This document shows, piece by piece, positions 37,360 to 49,609 of a DNA stretch of 64,000 nt. The notes beneath the pieces were generated by a model. That model was given only the letters and a program-made list of their open reading frames with translations, was not told the DNA's origin and ran no database searches. Position 1 is the first letter of the stretch, and the number at the start of each line of letters is the position of its first letter. Both the position numbers and the translations under genes were made by a program. This stretch comes from Pezicula radicicola (lineage: Eukaryota; Ascomycota; Leotiomycetes; Helotiales; Dermateaceae): contig PDUO01000109.1 in assembly GCA_003008705.1 (NCBI GenBank), positions 18,360 through 82,359 on the forward strand, given 5' to 3'.

Positions 37360-39963
37360 TTAACTCGACTCCCCTCCCAACTGAATTCTCTTGAGTTCAC
37401 GGAAAAGTCTATCAGCCTCCTGCAGTGCCTCTGCAGCTTTCTGATAATCGTCCTTGATGAACGAAATCACAGCTTGAATATTTCGGAAAGCTGTAGCTAA
37501 ATCCATAAAACACTGGTCTATTGACCTCGGATGACTCTCTGCGTGCTTCTTTACCATCTCAATATCCTCGTTGATTTGAGCAACCCATTGAGGACGTTCT
37601 GGGACCATCTGTGCAGCTTGTATTCGCTGAGCTAAGAGAGCTTGGAGAAGTGCAATGCTTTCTCCGCGTTGTGTTGTAATTAGATCTTGGAAGTCGTGTG
37701 ATGCCTTGAAACTTTCTCCTAGAAGATCGTGCAAAGTCGAAACAGCATCCAAATCTCTTTTTCGACCTTCACAATACCGAGAAATTTCTGTGTACAGTAG
37801 TTTGTCAACTTCAGTCTCTGCCAATCTTCGTTTAAGTCTACCGACTATCCCAATGTCTCGGCTTTCGTAGCTGACTATCTTGAGTAACTGTTCCTCGTTG
37901 AAAGCTCCAAGTGACTGTAGATCGACAGGCTTGCCGTCTCTGACCAGATTCCAATACAGCTTCGAAATCGTTGTCTGGTCGAAGTTCGATGGCAGCTCTG
38001 CAGAAGCTGTCGCACATCCTGAATAAAAGTGTTGCAAGCAGTCTGCGACCGACAAATGAATTTCATCTGGCTCGCGCTCAAATTTCTCCACCGGTAGCGA
38101 GTTCTCTGCATGATTGCCAGATCCTGAAATGGTGTGAGAAGCCAGCAGTTGTTGTATTGATTGGTCCTTCAGTGCTGTCTCTGAGTTGTGAATATTACTG
38201 CTCTCATTGCCCAAGCTCGACTGAGAAGTGGCATCGACTGGAGAGTTGTAAAGACTCTGCTGCTTCTGCAAAGTCGAGTCCTGTGTCTTCTTTAGGCCAA
38301 AGATGGTCTCGCGATATTTGGCACGCATCTCCGAAGCATGGAAGGGGGGCTGCGCTTTTATGGAGCACAAGGTTGCGATATAATCGCCGGGATCCTCGAA
38401 AACTCTCCTTGCAGACTCCAGCAGATATACTCCACAGTCGGCGTTGTTTTCTTGAAGGATAGAGGGCTTCGGAGTTTCCAGACGGAGAGCTGCTGGTTCA
38501 CAAGCAAAGACTTGGCTCAAACAGATTTGTATCGTCGACCAAGCCTCAACGTACGATGAGCGAGGGCGCGAGAGAGAATCCATAACAACCCCAAATGGTA
38601 GATCAGCGTCCAATAATTCCCTCGAATCTCGTGGGCAGGCCAAATTCCCCAGTATTAGAAGATACCAATGGTAGTTTTCATGAACCGGAATTAGCATCCA
38701 ATCGATATTCTCCAAGCAATCTTTAGGATAGGAGTTGACTTTGATTAGCCGTGGCAAGAAAAAGGTTGAGGCCACGTAGATGCGCAAGGACGAACGAGCC
38801 TTCTGCTTTACCAATGTCAAACCAAGGTTGACCAACTCATCATTCAACCATTCTCCTTCATCAAGCAGCTTGATCTCCTTCTGACAGATCTCGACTTTAT
38901 CGTAGACGAGCTTTTCTTCGGTTCCCCAGTATTCTTGCTCCCAATTGGCGTGAGCAATCGTCCAGGCTTTGTGTTCTGGCTGGAATAACTTTTCACTCGC
39001 CAGCTTCGTGTCTTCATGCCGCTGAATCAAGGAAGGGTCGTCCATGTCATGCTGAAAGTGGAAAGCGTTATTTTCATCGTTGTCATCGTCGTCGTCATCG
39101 TTGGCAGTGTCAGCATTAGCTATGTCATGCCAATCGCTTTCATCATTGTAGCCTCCGAGACTTAGTCTGTCAAACGCATCGGGCTGCTTGGATTTTCGAC
39201 CGAATTCCGGCGTTGGTGGCAAAGAATTCGACGCGCTTCTGATGGATTCCGGTGTTGAAGGGTGATTTGAGGAGGTTGAGGAGGCAGAGGAGGCGGAGGA
39301 GTGCTCCTTCTGTTGCTCTTGTGCGGAGCTCTTGACAGCGTTTGCTTCTAGGATTAGAGCAGGAGGAGGCGGAGTGACAAGGACAATATCGGATGCTGTG
39401 CCGGGCTTTTGATGACCCTGCTGATACTGCAATTTCGCGTTCTTGAAATCGATGGGAGCGAAGACGGAGATATCGTTGCGAATGTAGCGAGATTGCGTTC
39501 TGCCCCGTAGGATGCGGTGGTTGTCAACAAGCACCAGAGCCTCTGAAAGCCGAGTGGTATCTGAGGTTTTCGACAATGCCAAGAAGTCCTTCATGGCTCG
39601 TAAGGAGTCTACCAGCTCGACGCCCGCCTCCAAGTAAATGTCCCACACCTCGACAGCGAAATGGTGGCAAATCTTGCGCACCTTGTCACGTTTGTCTGCC
39701 TTCAGGGCCTGGTAATGGCTGTCGAATCGCACTTTGATGACAATTTCCAAGATATCGCGAGCAAGGAATTGAGATTGGAGACACCAATGCACAAGTCGCA
39801 TCTGACATCCGACGTCCTTTGCAACCGCCAAAAAGGCACAGTTCAAATGCTCCCAAGCCTTGACAATCTGGAGGCGCATTGTCGCTAGGTTGGTGCATGA
39901 CTGCAACAGTTCTGATCGGGCCGCTTGGATTTCCGGCGATTGCTGGAGAGATTCTAGGCGCAA
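37360..39963 (-). CDS. Ulp1-like (C48) cysteine protease, large fungal protein
   Basis: The frame is open for 867 codons. Residues 1-170 form a helical N-terminal region, about 190-330 are low-complexity (Ser-rich, then Asp-rich DDDDDDND), and about 360-530 form a Ulp1/SENP-type protease domain, the fold that cleaves SUMO or related modifiers. Visible landmarks are EGEWLNDELVNLGL (W372), NYHWYLLILGN (catalytic His432), VVMDSL (Asp462), then ILQENNADCGVYLLE (Gln504, catalytic Cys510), so the full triad is present. Residues 640-867 are helical and probably coiled. No ATG is visible at the 5' end: the frame is open back to about 40005, where a splice acceptor (gctaacag) lies, so a short first exon, perhaps from the ATG at 40127 (MSDAMAAQREEQQQ), is likely. 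The gene is intact among ruins. Its substrate is unknown. Confidence 0.85.
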   Translation of the reverse strand: MRLESLQQSPEIQAARSELLQSCTNLATMRLQIVKAWEHLNCAFLAVAKDVGCQMRLVHWCLQSQFLARDILEIVIKVRFDSHYQALKADKRDKVRKICHHFAVEVWDIYLEAGVELVDSLRAMKDFLALSKTSDTTRLSEALVLVDNHRILRGRTQSRYIRNDISVFAPIDFKNAKLQYQQGHQKPGTASDIVLVTPPPPALILEANAVKSSAQEQQKEHSSASSASSTSSNHPSTPESIRSASNSLPPTPEFGRKSKQPDAFDRLSLGGYNDESDWHDIANADTANDDDDDDNDENNAFHFQHDMDDPSLIQRHEDTKLASEKLFQPEHKAWTIAHANWEQEYWGTEEKLVYDKVEICQKEIKLLDEGEWLNDELVNLGLTLVKQKARSSLRIYVASTFFLPRLIKVNSYPKDCLENIDWMLIPVHENYHWYLLILGNLACPRDSRELLDADLPFGVVMDSLSRPRSSYVEAWSTIQICLSQVFACEPAALRLETPKPSILQENNADCGVYLLESARRVFEDPGDYIATLCSIKAQPPFHASEMRAKYRETIFGLKKTQDSTLQKQQSLYNSPVDATSQSSLGNESSNIHNSETALKDQSIQQLLASHTISGSGNHAENSLPVEKFEREPDEIHLSVADCLQHFYSGCATASAELPSNFDQTTISKLYWNLVRDGKPVDLQSLGAFNEEQLLKIVSYESRDIGIVGRLKRRLAETEVDKLLYTEISRYCEGRKRDLDAVSTLHDLLGESFKASHDFQDLITTQRGESIALLQALLAQRIQAAQMVPERPQWVAQINEDIEMVKKHAESHPRSIDQCFMDLATAFRNIQAVISFIKDDYQKAAEALQEADRLFRELKRIQLGGESS

Positions 39964-40127
39964 AGGAGTGATGGTGGCATCTTGGCTGCTTTTTTTTATA
40001 GTCTTCTGTTAGCAAGCGTTGTAATGATAGATGGCGATAATGAATGAACCAACGGTGGTCGATGGATTGATGCTGACTGCTGTTGCTGTTGCTGCTCTTC
40101 ACGCTGCGCAGCCATTGCGTCGCTCAT

Positions 40128-42157
40128 CATGCACAACGATCTTGCGAGCTTATGCTGTTGTTCGATGCATTGGATTATCCATAGATTTCGTCCGAATCTT
40201 GAGCATAGATGATTGATGAAGAGTGGTAAGAGCGATGATGCGTCCATTCCCCGACTCTTCTTTCCGCGACCACATGATGTACCAAACAATGTGCCAAACA
40301 CTCCACCAATTTTTGGTAATCTTACATCGTCGGGGGGTACATCGTCAAAGTCACATGCTCTCCCGAGGCGAGGCTACAGTAAGTAGCCTTACACTTGATT
40401 GATTGCGTCATGACTTCTACGGGCAGCTAGGAATATTGTTTCTACATGTTTTTTCTTCTCTTCTTCTCTTCTTCGCCTTCTTCCTTTTATCAACAATTAA
40501 CAACATCTCAACATCTCCCATTCCCCTATTACCCCAGCGTTGGGGTAGCATTCACATTGACCGAGGGACGCCTACCTTCCTGAACTATTATCATTACAAC
40601 CTTTGGCTGGTTCCAAGATTGTAAAGATTGTGCTAAGGTCATGTGTGAGTAGTGACAAGTAACTGACTAGTAAGATATCCAACATCACCATCTTCACCTT
40701 CAACATCTCCACCTTCACTATCTCTCCCCCATTGCCCTTCCAACTGCGCCAGAGACAAAAGCATCGGCCCTAGAATCTATGCGGCAACTGCAGCGAGGCG
40801 CCTAAATCTAACAGAAGTACAAATCAAGGCCTTTACAATGTGCTGGCCATGCATATAATTCGTAGTCTCATTACTGCTAGCAGTGCTACTAGCACCATGC
40901 CAGCACCATGCCAGCGCAGAGTGAAGCCTGAGGCGCCCTATAAGCGATTCGGTTCCAGGCTTGATGCGCTGTAATTAGGCGATCCAATACAAATTAGGCC
41001 TGTAGTGGAGGCTACAGGGTGGACCCTATATTCCCACGAAGATAGGCGAAAAATTAAGGTCTTACTATATTTCTTGGCAAAATCTTACCATATAAGTTTG
41101 ATTTCAAGGTAGTATTGCCTCAGGCACTTAGTAGCCTTGCAACTCCGAAACTCGTAATTTTTGTCGGTATAAACCCTTGACTACATACGAGAATCGCATG
41201 TAGTGAAGTGTGAGCATTGTGGTAAAAACCATGAATGGAGGCTTGATTGCTTGTGCCCATTAAGTGGGAGGCAAGTCTAGTTTAAGGAGAGGCACCCAAA
41301 ATAGGCCTATATCCATACAAAGTGAGGGATTTAGGGTGCTGTGGCCTTATTGTAATAACGGTGCCATATATGCCGAGAATGGTTAGAAATAATATACGAT
41401 TTCAAAGGGATCGTCGGGCGACATAGCCACTAGAATAAGGATATATATGAAAACACGTGATCACAGGCTGACATATAGGTTCTAGAATCTAATTATATAA
41501 TTATTATAATGCCTTCTAAGAAGTCACATAGGCCTAATAGGTATTACTAATATTAAAAAAATTACCTTTTTCTCTAGGCTTTTCCTTCTACGAAGCTACG
41601 TGTCACTAATATTATTATAATACATCTTGTAGAACAAGACTTCTTTCTACTTGTACCTTCTTCTCAGAAGTTAAAGCAAAAAAAACAAGCTACCTTTATT
41701 TCTCTTTCTCTTTCTCTTTCTTTTATTAATACCTAAGTAATTAATTAATCCCTTCTTCTTCTTTTACTACATTTTCTATTTCTTTAATTATATCCTAAGT
41801 ATTTATTCCCTCTCTATCTTCTTCTTCTGTACTACTAGTTCGTAAATCACCGTTACTATAGCACCCTGTGAATTATGTATCGAAGCAATCAACTCTAGTA
41901 AGGGTGAAAAAGTAAGTACATACAGCCTTATCCATCCCTGCCTCCCTCTCTCCTACCCTTACATCATTTATACCATTTATACCATTTATACGCAGCTAGC
42001 TAATACTTCAAATAAAAAAAACTAGTAACTCATCCTCGGACAACATGATCCCAAAACATTCTCAGCGAGATGTCGTCTCGAATAGAGACCTAGCAACACA
42101 GAGACTGTAAAAAGTTACATGCACACGAATTAAATCACAAGCCGCGCAGAGATCAAA
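40128..42157. other. Long intergenic region with pyrimidine-rich runs
   Basis: This is the 5' flank of the Ulp1-like gene on the left. A possible short coding remnant at about 41190-41270 reads CEHCGKNHEWRLDC, which has Cys/His spacing (CX2CX3HX5C) like a zinc knuckle, so an old Gag-like fragment is conceivable. 41690-41720 is a ctttct run. No gene can be supported. Confidence 0.4.
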
Positions 42158-43348
42158 AAGCTTGATCTGAACCCCTTGATGTCTGATCTAGGTCTTGATA
42201 CACAGGCATTGGATTTCTTACCCATGATCTACAAGACGAAGTTGACTAAGGAAAGGGTTTTTGTGTCTTATGTTCTCAAAGAGAGGATTCGTGATAAGAT
42301 AGCTCGGTTGTTGGTGGATGCTGATACACCGGGAGTCCTAGAGTCGACTTGCTGATATCGGACCCCTAGCGACAACGAGGAGCTGTACAGAATGGTAACA
42401 TAGATGAATCGCCTGTCTAGACTCTAGTCGGTGATGTGCCGAGTTCCGATGATGATGAGTCTGATGAACTCGCTGGCTTTGATGATATGGCACGGTCGGG
42501 GAACAATGCCATACCTAGAAGTTTTGCGCATCAAACTTACTCTTCCCAATTGCGGAAACTAGCGCCGAATAGTCATCGAGGTAGACATAGCGCCCAGGGG
42601 ACGCCAACTCGCAATCTGGCCGGTTCGCCTGTGCACTTGAATAAAGTGCTGGACTCGGATGATAATAGCAAGACAGGCTATCCCTATGCTCTACTACCAC
42701 TACGGTTCTCACAATCTGACGATAATACCAACAAACTACACATATCCGCAAGTTTTATACAAGCCTCGAACTCGGAGCAAAACCAGGAGCAAGACCAAGA
42801 CCAAGAACAAACCCAGAACAACAACCAAGACAAAGACAGAGACAAAGAGCATATCCGCACTCTCACCCAAGATCTAGAGATCTTGTGTCAAGAATGCAAA
42901 GAGTTGTAAAAATCGCTTAAATACGTCGCCGATAGGATCGAGAGCTAGTTTACGGTTTTAGAACCTCTACTACAATCCTATAGTAATATTAGTCACAATA
43001 GTCATACTAATACCACCAACAACACTAACGACACCAACGACACTAATCAAAGAAACCCTAAATCAATACTTACACAACTTATACAAAAGAAGATATATAA
43101 AGTTCAAATAGTAATCAACAATCGACTCTTTAAAAAGAGACTAGCTAAATTTACAACAACCGATTCTTCTTCTTTCGTCGCGACTCCTTACCCAGGTCTA
43201 CGGGCTGATAGGAGGAAACTAGATATACTAAGGTTGCAGGAGCTGCTTCTTGTGCAGCTTGAGTAGGAAGAGGATTTGCTTAAGAGGTTGGAGGCTTGGG
43301 ATTTAGTTTGTGCGGATGTAGCACAGGAGGTGTTGATTAAGTAGGAAC
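42158..43348 (+). pseudogene. Unrecognised decayed gene, Asp/Gln-rich
   Basis: Two overlapping coherent frames are seen. The first (from 42158) reads DTQALDFLPMIYKTKLTKER and so on to a stop at 42352. The second runs from before 42436 with SSDDDESDELAGFDD, a Q/D/K-rich stretch (EQDQDQEQTQNNNQDKDRDK) and a C-terminal part with KSLKYVADRIES, a T/N-rich linker and RRKLDILRLQELLLVQLE. The second frame is broken by TAA at 42907 and later TAGs where CAA or CAG would fit. I do not recognise the family. The coiled, charged composition suggests a structural or regulatory protein. Its 5' and 3' ends are uncertain. Confidence 0.55.
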
Positions 43349-43804
43349 ATGGTTGGTAGGTTTAGAGGTTTGGATTGGAGTCTTAGAGTCTTGGAGTCTT
43401 GGAGTCGTGAGTCTTGAGAGCAAAGCTTTATGAATATAGTACAACAATAGGTTATTGAGACATTGAACGTTCTCAATTATAGTTCTGCCTTCTATATTAA
43501 TTCCCAAATTTGATTCTGGCTATATAGATTCTAGAAGGGCAGCGTGTAATATTAAGAACCTTAGGAATAGCTCTCTTCTAAGAATAATAACTCAAGGATT
43601 AACAATGTTACCTATATATTAACTCTTGTAATATTAACTATGACTATAACCATAATCGAAAACAAGTGACTAACTATGTAAGAAATAATATTACTTTTTA
43701 TAAACGACTCCTCCTCCTCCATCAACCCTCCTGTTCCGATTAATGATACAAGTATCTATCTCCTCATAGCTTGCCTCCTTCAAATGTACATCCCCGCTGT
43801 GTTA
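43349..43804. other. Gap between two decayed genes
   Basis: No gene is seen. A short gtcttggagtcttggagtcgt repeat lies at the left end (about 43378-43410). Confidence 0.4.
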
Positions 43805-45230
43805 TTATACCCATGAAAGCGCACTAATACAACAAGATATATACTCCCAGTATTCCTGCCAGTCGATAATTACGTTGTATAGCAAGATCAGAGTCCCCTT
43901 GTTATCAGGATTTGTCGACAGACTCGCTAGGCCTAAGGCCCACTTAAACTCTTGCCACAAGTACCTATACTCTCTAAGTTCATCGCATATACGCTATATG
44001 TCCAGATAGACTAGATTCAAAGTGCTTTTCAAGCTCTCGATATCAATGCCATTAATCGCTGTAGGCTCCGGCGGTAGTTCAAGTAGACGGGTATACCAGC
44101 GTTGGAAGAAGTAGAGCGAGGAGTGTACAGCTATGGCTTTGCTATATATTCGCTCCTAGCTATAGTAATTTAAGAGTTTGGTATAGATAAATGTATCTGA
44201 GAAGCTGCTAGTCTCTCTCTTAGCTAGATTGCCTTGTTTAATCAAGAGACTCGCTGTACAGAGGACAGTCTCGAGTCGAGTAATAGTAAGGTTGGTATAC
44301 TCGTGGATCTACTTATAGTCTAGTTCCCTAGCGACGAGTTTCTTGACGGTACTTTATAGAACAATATATATACCCGTGATATCGTAGCTAAATTTGATTA
44401 GTATATCGGTATACTCGGAAATGGTAGTACTAGCTTTACTAAGGAGAGGTAGTAGGTCCGGATCAGCGAGATAACTTCGGTATTCCTAATCAAAGAGAAC
44501 CGAGTTAAAGACGTCGCGACTACTACGAAGGTTGTAGCTATACTGTAAGAGGCTAAATAAAAGGAATGTACCTTTGTTTTAGACTAAGGGGTTAATAGCC
44601 GCCTTAAGTTGGTGGATGTATAGGTCCGGAGCCAGAGCTACGTCCGTTTCTTTCCCTTTCCCTTTTTCTTTCGCAGCCCAGCCCGAGCACTCGTCCAGCA
44701 GCCAGTAGTTAAGGTAGTAAGAGGCCATATATTTATACATAGGTCTAAGCACTATAGGTTCTAGCCGCGAGGAGAGCCCTAGGATGTTCGCGTAGATAAA
44801 AAAAGAGCCCGTAAGATACAGCATTAGAAAAGGGACCACAGAGGAGATGCTAGTAATAGTTGCGAAGTAGGTAAGCTTAGGAAGCTAGAACAAGATAGTG
44901 TATACAATACCGAGCAGGACTGGAAGGACGACATATCGTACGAGCACCTGCGGAATGAAAACAGGATCTTGCCAATTTCGAGGACGTTTGGTAGATGTCG
45001 GCTGCTGCGACAGCGAAGTAAGGCTTAACATAGTCAATCATGCCATTCACCCACGCCTGCACATCTGTGGCCCATACCGCCGGTTCCCATTGCCACTGGC
45101 GGCCCCTCCCAACCTGCAAATATGTCGGCCACGGTGGACGATGAGTGGGAAGAGGACCGAAGTCTGGTACTGGTGTATCCGTGTCGAAAAGCGCCGGCAA
45201 GAAGCAAAACGGGGCCTACTAGCCAGGACC
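43805..45230 (-). pseudogene. Unrecognised decayed membrane-associated protein gene
   Basis: On the minus strand the sequence reads as a protein of roughly 450 residues: ALFDTDTPVPDFGPLPTHRP, then WATDVQAWVNGMIDYVKPYF, a frame change near 44900-44990 (intron or frameshift), two hydrophobic segments (PVLLGIVYTILF and VVPFLMLYLTGSFFIYANIL), then long helical stretches such as LLSKASTTISEYTDILIKFS, TRLETVLCTASLLIKQ and IICRYLWQEFKWALGLAS-like pieces, ending at TAA 43805-43807. At least eight in-frame TAG/TAA codons (two consecutive TAGs near 45220, others down to 43990) fall where CAG, CAA or TGG would make sense. There are almost no other breaks in the last 770 bases. I do not recognise the family. 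Confidence 0.6.
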
Positions 45231-45480
45231 TAAGGAGAATGATGGCAGAGGCACTGATCCCGATCGTTCAGTACGACCGCTATTGCTTCCTCCATACTGC
45301 TCAAGTTTCTTTCGATCGTCGTCCGAGAGAACCAATGCAAATGCTTCGTTTGGAGGAAGGGTAGGTTGTTGGCTTGTCTCTCTCCGCTCAATTTCTGCCT
45401 CGATGGCTGCGAGTTGTAGTTAAAATGTGTGGGCACGCTCGGCTTCGCGCTCTGCGACGACTCGGTGTATGTCAACCATC

Positions 45481-45483
45481 GAT

Positions 45484-45521
<38 letters not shown>

Positions 45522-45560
45522 AGATAATGAAGATAAGGGAAAAGAAGATAAAGATGTAGA
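45481..45560. repeat. GAA/GAG microsatellite
   Basis: A run of gaa and gag triplets interrupted by a few gat codons. Confidence 0.85.
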
Positions 45561-45835
45561 AAAGGAAGACTGAGTTGTCTACCGGATTTACTTGCTGTAG
45601 GTAGCTAGCCGTTCAGATTCTGTTTATGCTTGGCGTCAGTCCTTATACAAATTGTACCCGCATTCTCATTCTGATTGAATTTAAATCCAAATTTAATATC
45701 GAGATTTAGATTCAGATTGAAACTTGGATTGATATACACTGCAGAGACAAATGTAATTTAGATCACCATCCATTACTTGCCAGTCCTACCTCCTACCCTC
45801 TGGCTACGTATGTAAGAATTGAGTCAACCAACCTA

Positions 45836-45860
45836 TCCATCCATCCATCCATCCATCCAT
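45836..45860. repeat. CCAT microsatellite
   Basis: Six units of tccat/ccat in a row. Confidence 0.9.
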
Positions 45861-46461
45861 AAAGTCAATCAATCCCCCCCTAAGCCCGAAGCATCCATGC
45901 GCTGACTCCAGAAACTGACCAAACCAAAATTATCTATGCTTCCCCACAGCTACCGCTCCCTAAGAACGAGTACCTCCATTCTCCCGTTTCGAGGCCCTCT
46001 TTGCTATCTCATCAGCTCGAGCAATCCCTTGCCAAGTATCCTAAGCTACCTTCGAAAGTCACTGTTTCCACTAGGTGATTTCGAGTTCTAGCTATAGGAG
46101 TCTACGTTTCTGTTCAAGCTCGGTTGTTGTGGGGGCTGTTGTAGATATCAGTGCGGTAGCTCTTTGCCTTTGACATTGGTGTGGTTTTTGCTGGACATAT
46201 TCGTGCACGATATTGAGAAGTGGCTGGATTTTGGCGATTGGTGATGAGCTGTCCGAGGTATATGTGTAAAGTGGGTGGTGTATTAGATAGGAAGGGAATT
46301 GGGATGGAGATATGAAGAACTGTTTAAACAGCCAAGGGGAAATCTCTCTCTATAACCAGCAAAGAACTAACGAAATAATGAAATAATGAAATAAGCGACA
46401 AAGCAGACATAAAGGGGTAAGGTGGATAGATGAAAGGTATACAGATATAAGTCGCCTATAC

Positions 46462-47345
46462 TTATATATTCTCGCAAATCATGACTAACACCTTAAGCCG
46501 TGCAGCCAATACCCTAGAATTAATACTCTCTCGGTTAGGAGTGTGGGCTATATCACGGATAACATAGGTAAAGGCAGTAACCATGTCGTTGAAATAGTCC
46601 TCAAGATCTTCAGATTGGTTGCAGCTTGGCGGTAGCACTACTGTTCGTGGCACGCTTCGAGCCTTCGAGGTCCGTAGAGTGGCTCCGATAGGTGAGGGTG
46701 GGGGGAAGGGAACTAAGAAGTATCATGTCATATTAGTCTGTTGTTTCACTATGTATGGATGGTTGAGAGGACTAACATCTTTTGGTGCACTAGTGCAATG
46801 GCAATTTTGACGAGTGGTTCGAGGCAAAGGAGTCTCATCCTCACTGCCGGTGTCATCGCCCACAGGACATAGCTGACTTGAATTGTCATCGTTTCCTGTA
46901 CCCCAAAGAGTCAGTTATTAGCAAGCTATGTATATATACAGAGTACTTGCACTACACTCGAAGCCTTGACAAACAGAAGGGCGGATTAGCGACAAGATTG
47001 CAATACTAACCAGCATCCATCTTCTCCTTAGTATTAAGAACAAGTCGGCGTCGTAAATCAGGTATACTGACATTGACTAGTAAGCCCTTCTCCTTATACT
47101 TATCAGTAAGTAAATCTTTAGTGGCCCTAAACCAGGCCCCGAAGGCTTGCTCGACCCTCGCGTCGAACTATTTAGGGTTAAGGTAGGCCATTTATAGGTG
47201 TACCATCAAGACTAGTCGTCTTAGGTTAGAGTTCCAAAGATTAAGCTCCTAGAGACGTGACTTAAGGTCGGTAAGGACTATATTGCTTAGGACTGTTGTA
47301 TAGAAGTACGGATTCTTGCTTAGGGTTAGGGAGTACATTAACGAT
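46462..47345 (-). pseudogene. Unrecognised decayed gene
   Basis: A minus-strand coherent frame starts at about 47340 (NPYFYTTVLSNIVLTDLKSR) and continues with LNLWNSNLRRLVLMVHL, RVEQAFGAWFRATKDLLTDK and LLVNVSIPDLRRRLVLNTKE to a likely donor (gttagt) near 47010. A second segment near 46800-46462 reads TVVLPPSCNQSEDLEDYFND and ends RLKVLVMICENI. In-frame TAG, TAA and TAG codons at CAG/CAA-like places interrupt the first segment. I do not recognise the family. It could be the upstream neighbour, or even part, of the decayed gene at 43805-45230. Confidence 0.5.
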
Positions 47346-48490
47346 AATACTAACATTAAATTAGTACTTAAGCTTAAGCTTAACATTTCTAGATAAGAAG
47401 AATATAGTAGATATAAACTTAGGTAAGTTAGTCTTATAATAGGAGTAAGAAGAATATTAAATAAAGTAAAGAGGGAAAGACTAAGAAAGGTGTTAAAGGA
47501 AGTAAAGAGGTATATATTATAATATTTTCGTTAAAGTTAGGAAATTTACTTAAGAGGGAGTAGTACTAATATTAAATAGACTTTGTTAACTAGTTGATTA
47601 CAGACAGAATACATAATATTCTATACATCTCTCTTTACTAATACTTGATATTACTTTACTTGATCAAGGGGTTGATCAATCGGTTTTATGACTAGTGGTT
47701 CCGACATATGTAAAGGGATCCAACATCTCTAGAATTTGATCCCCAAAATTTGTATGGAATTTTCCGTACTATTTTCATCTAAACCACTTCACTCCTATAC
47801 AGCCTTTCTTTACCTCCAGTCTCTCCTGCAGATTAAACCCCGGAGATTCTACAAAGCTACCTTAGACCAGATCAATCGCTCTATACTTAAGACTCCGCCA
47901 GACGATATTTAGCTTCGGGCCTTGGTTGAGTCATTGTCAATTTCTTCTGTACAAGAACTATCTACTACTTCAATCAAAAGCTACTAGCTACTTAATTCAA
48001 AACCTACCCTACCACTTAATTTATTCGAATCTAGCCAATATACTTCTTAAAATTCACCACCACTATTATTACTAGTACCCTACCCTTACTTAAAAGCTAC
48101 CACTTATTATACTCAATTTCAGAACCACCTTAATTAATATCAAGTCCTATTTAGTCGAGTCAAAATAGTTAGCAGAAACCTATCCTAACTAATAGGGTCT
48201 TAGCGCCGTAGATAAAGCCCTATAGGGCCCTATTCCGCTGTCTAAGCTATTAAAAGCTACTATAATCATTTAATCTTAAATCTCAACCTCTAGCTAAAAC
48301 TCTAATAAATAAAATAAAGTCTATCTATCATTTAAGTTTTCTAAAAACCTACTTACTTCCTCTCGTATCTTGTGTATAAACTTCTTACAACCTGTCTTAT
48401 CTTGTCTTGTCTTGTATTCAAACTTAACGCAGAAGCCACATAACTAAGTAGCATCTACCAGAAGACGCCTATCTTATATCTCAAAGCCAA

Positions 48491-48512
48491 GAGAGAGAGA
48501 GAGAGAGAGAGA
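48491..48512. repeat. GA microsatellite
   Basis: Eleven ga units in a row, preceded by ccaa. Confidence 0.9.
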
Positions 48513-49544
48513 AGACAAAGAAAAAGGATAAAGAAGACAGACAGAGAGCAAGAAAAAAAAAAGAAAAAAAAAGAAAAAAAAGGGAATTTACACCACAAAC
48601 TTCAAACATTCTCAATAGCAATCAATACATGCCGTATACATGATGGCAATGAAATGCTCCTCCTCCTTGTACCTCTTAAGGAAAGGAATACTTATTGATT
48701 TAAAAAAGAATTCATAGTCAGGGTATCTTTAGATATAGTCGCCTATTTACTTACTTTCCATATACAAGGATCTCTCTCTTTCTCTTCCTTAGGTTTATTT
48801 AAGAAACTATCTCTCTATCCACCACCTACCCACTCCTTTGAATTCGATTATTCTCAAAACCAAGAGAACAGGAGAGGAGAGAGAGAGATTTCCGGAAAGG
48901 AAGTAAAGGAAGTAAAACCAAATGGGCAAATTGTATTAACAGTGGTTTACAATTGCACCTTTTTGCGCTTGTGTTCTATTACTTACTACCTAACTACCTT
49001 GGTCACTCTATGGTGGTGGTGGTAGCTAGTAGTAGCTGGGCTCTAACCAACGCAATCCATCAATCTTAAGCCATCTCAAACCATTAATTTCAAGTTTAAA
49101 ATCATATCTATCTATTAGGAGAGAAGGAACTAGGTACTTTAGAATAAGTAGAGTAGTATTGTTTTATTTATTAGATAGGTATAAAGGAGGTAGAATAGTA
49201 GATAGAGAAAGATTGTAGCAGAGACAAGGAGACGAGGAGATAAGGAGGAGGCTAGGTAGGAGCTATAGGAGTGGAGTAGGGCGGTGTGAACGGTGGTATA
49301 TAGATGATAATAGTAATGAATACAATGGCGTGTTATTATACCTTATATATCTAGGGTAAAACTAATAAAGTATATATATTAGTACTCGCCTCTCGAGTCT
49401 GTCGAGTCTGTCGAGTCTATTAAGTCCATCAAGTCAATGAGTCCTGATATATCTTGTATTATAATGAATAAAACAATAAAATATTAGAGATAAAACATAA
49501 GAATCTCTTTAAAAAAAAAACCTTGAACACAACAACTACTTACC

Positions 49545-49564
49545 TATATATATATATATATATA
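49545..49564. repeat. TA microsatellite
   Basis: About ten ta units in a row. Confidence 0.9.
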
Positions 49565-49609
49565 CATTTTACAAAGGACAAATACACAAACTACCAACCT
49601 ACCACCTCC

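Larger units (their letters stand above)
45231..46461. other. Region with GAA and CCAT microsatellites
   Basis: No secure gene. 45481-45560 is a purine-rich gaa/gag run that in one frame would encode a long Glu stretch ending KEDKDVEKED and TGA, so the acidic tail of a lost plus-strand gene is possible. 45836-45860 is a tccat/ccat run. 46370-46395 repeats gaaataat three times. Confidence 0.45.
47346..49609. other. Long low-complexity intergenic region
   Basis: No gene is seen. It contains AT-leaning sequence, a GA dinucleotide run (48491-48512), A-rich runs (48550-48585), ggtggtggtggtagctag (49012-49030), a degenerate gtcgagtctgtcgagtct repeat (about 49395-49435) and a TA run (49545-49564). 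Confidence 0.5.

Noticed and set aside
41190..41280. Zinc-knuckle-like CX2CX3HX5C remnant
   Set aside because: The spacing is not the canonical CX2CX4HX4C, and no surrounding Gag or polymerase sequence is visible.
45120..45570. Possible plus-strand gene with a poly-Glu tail
   Set aside because: The Glu run is explained by a GAA microsatellite, and upstream frames do not join into one protein.
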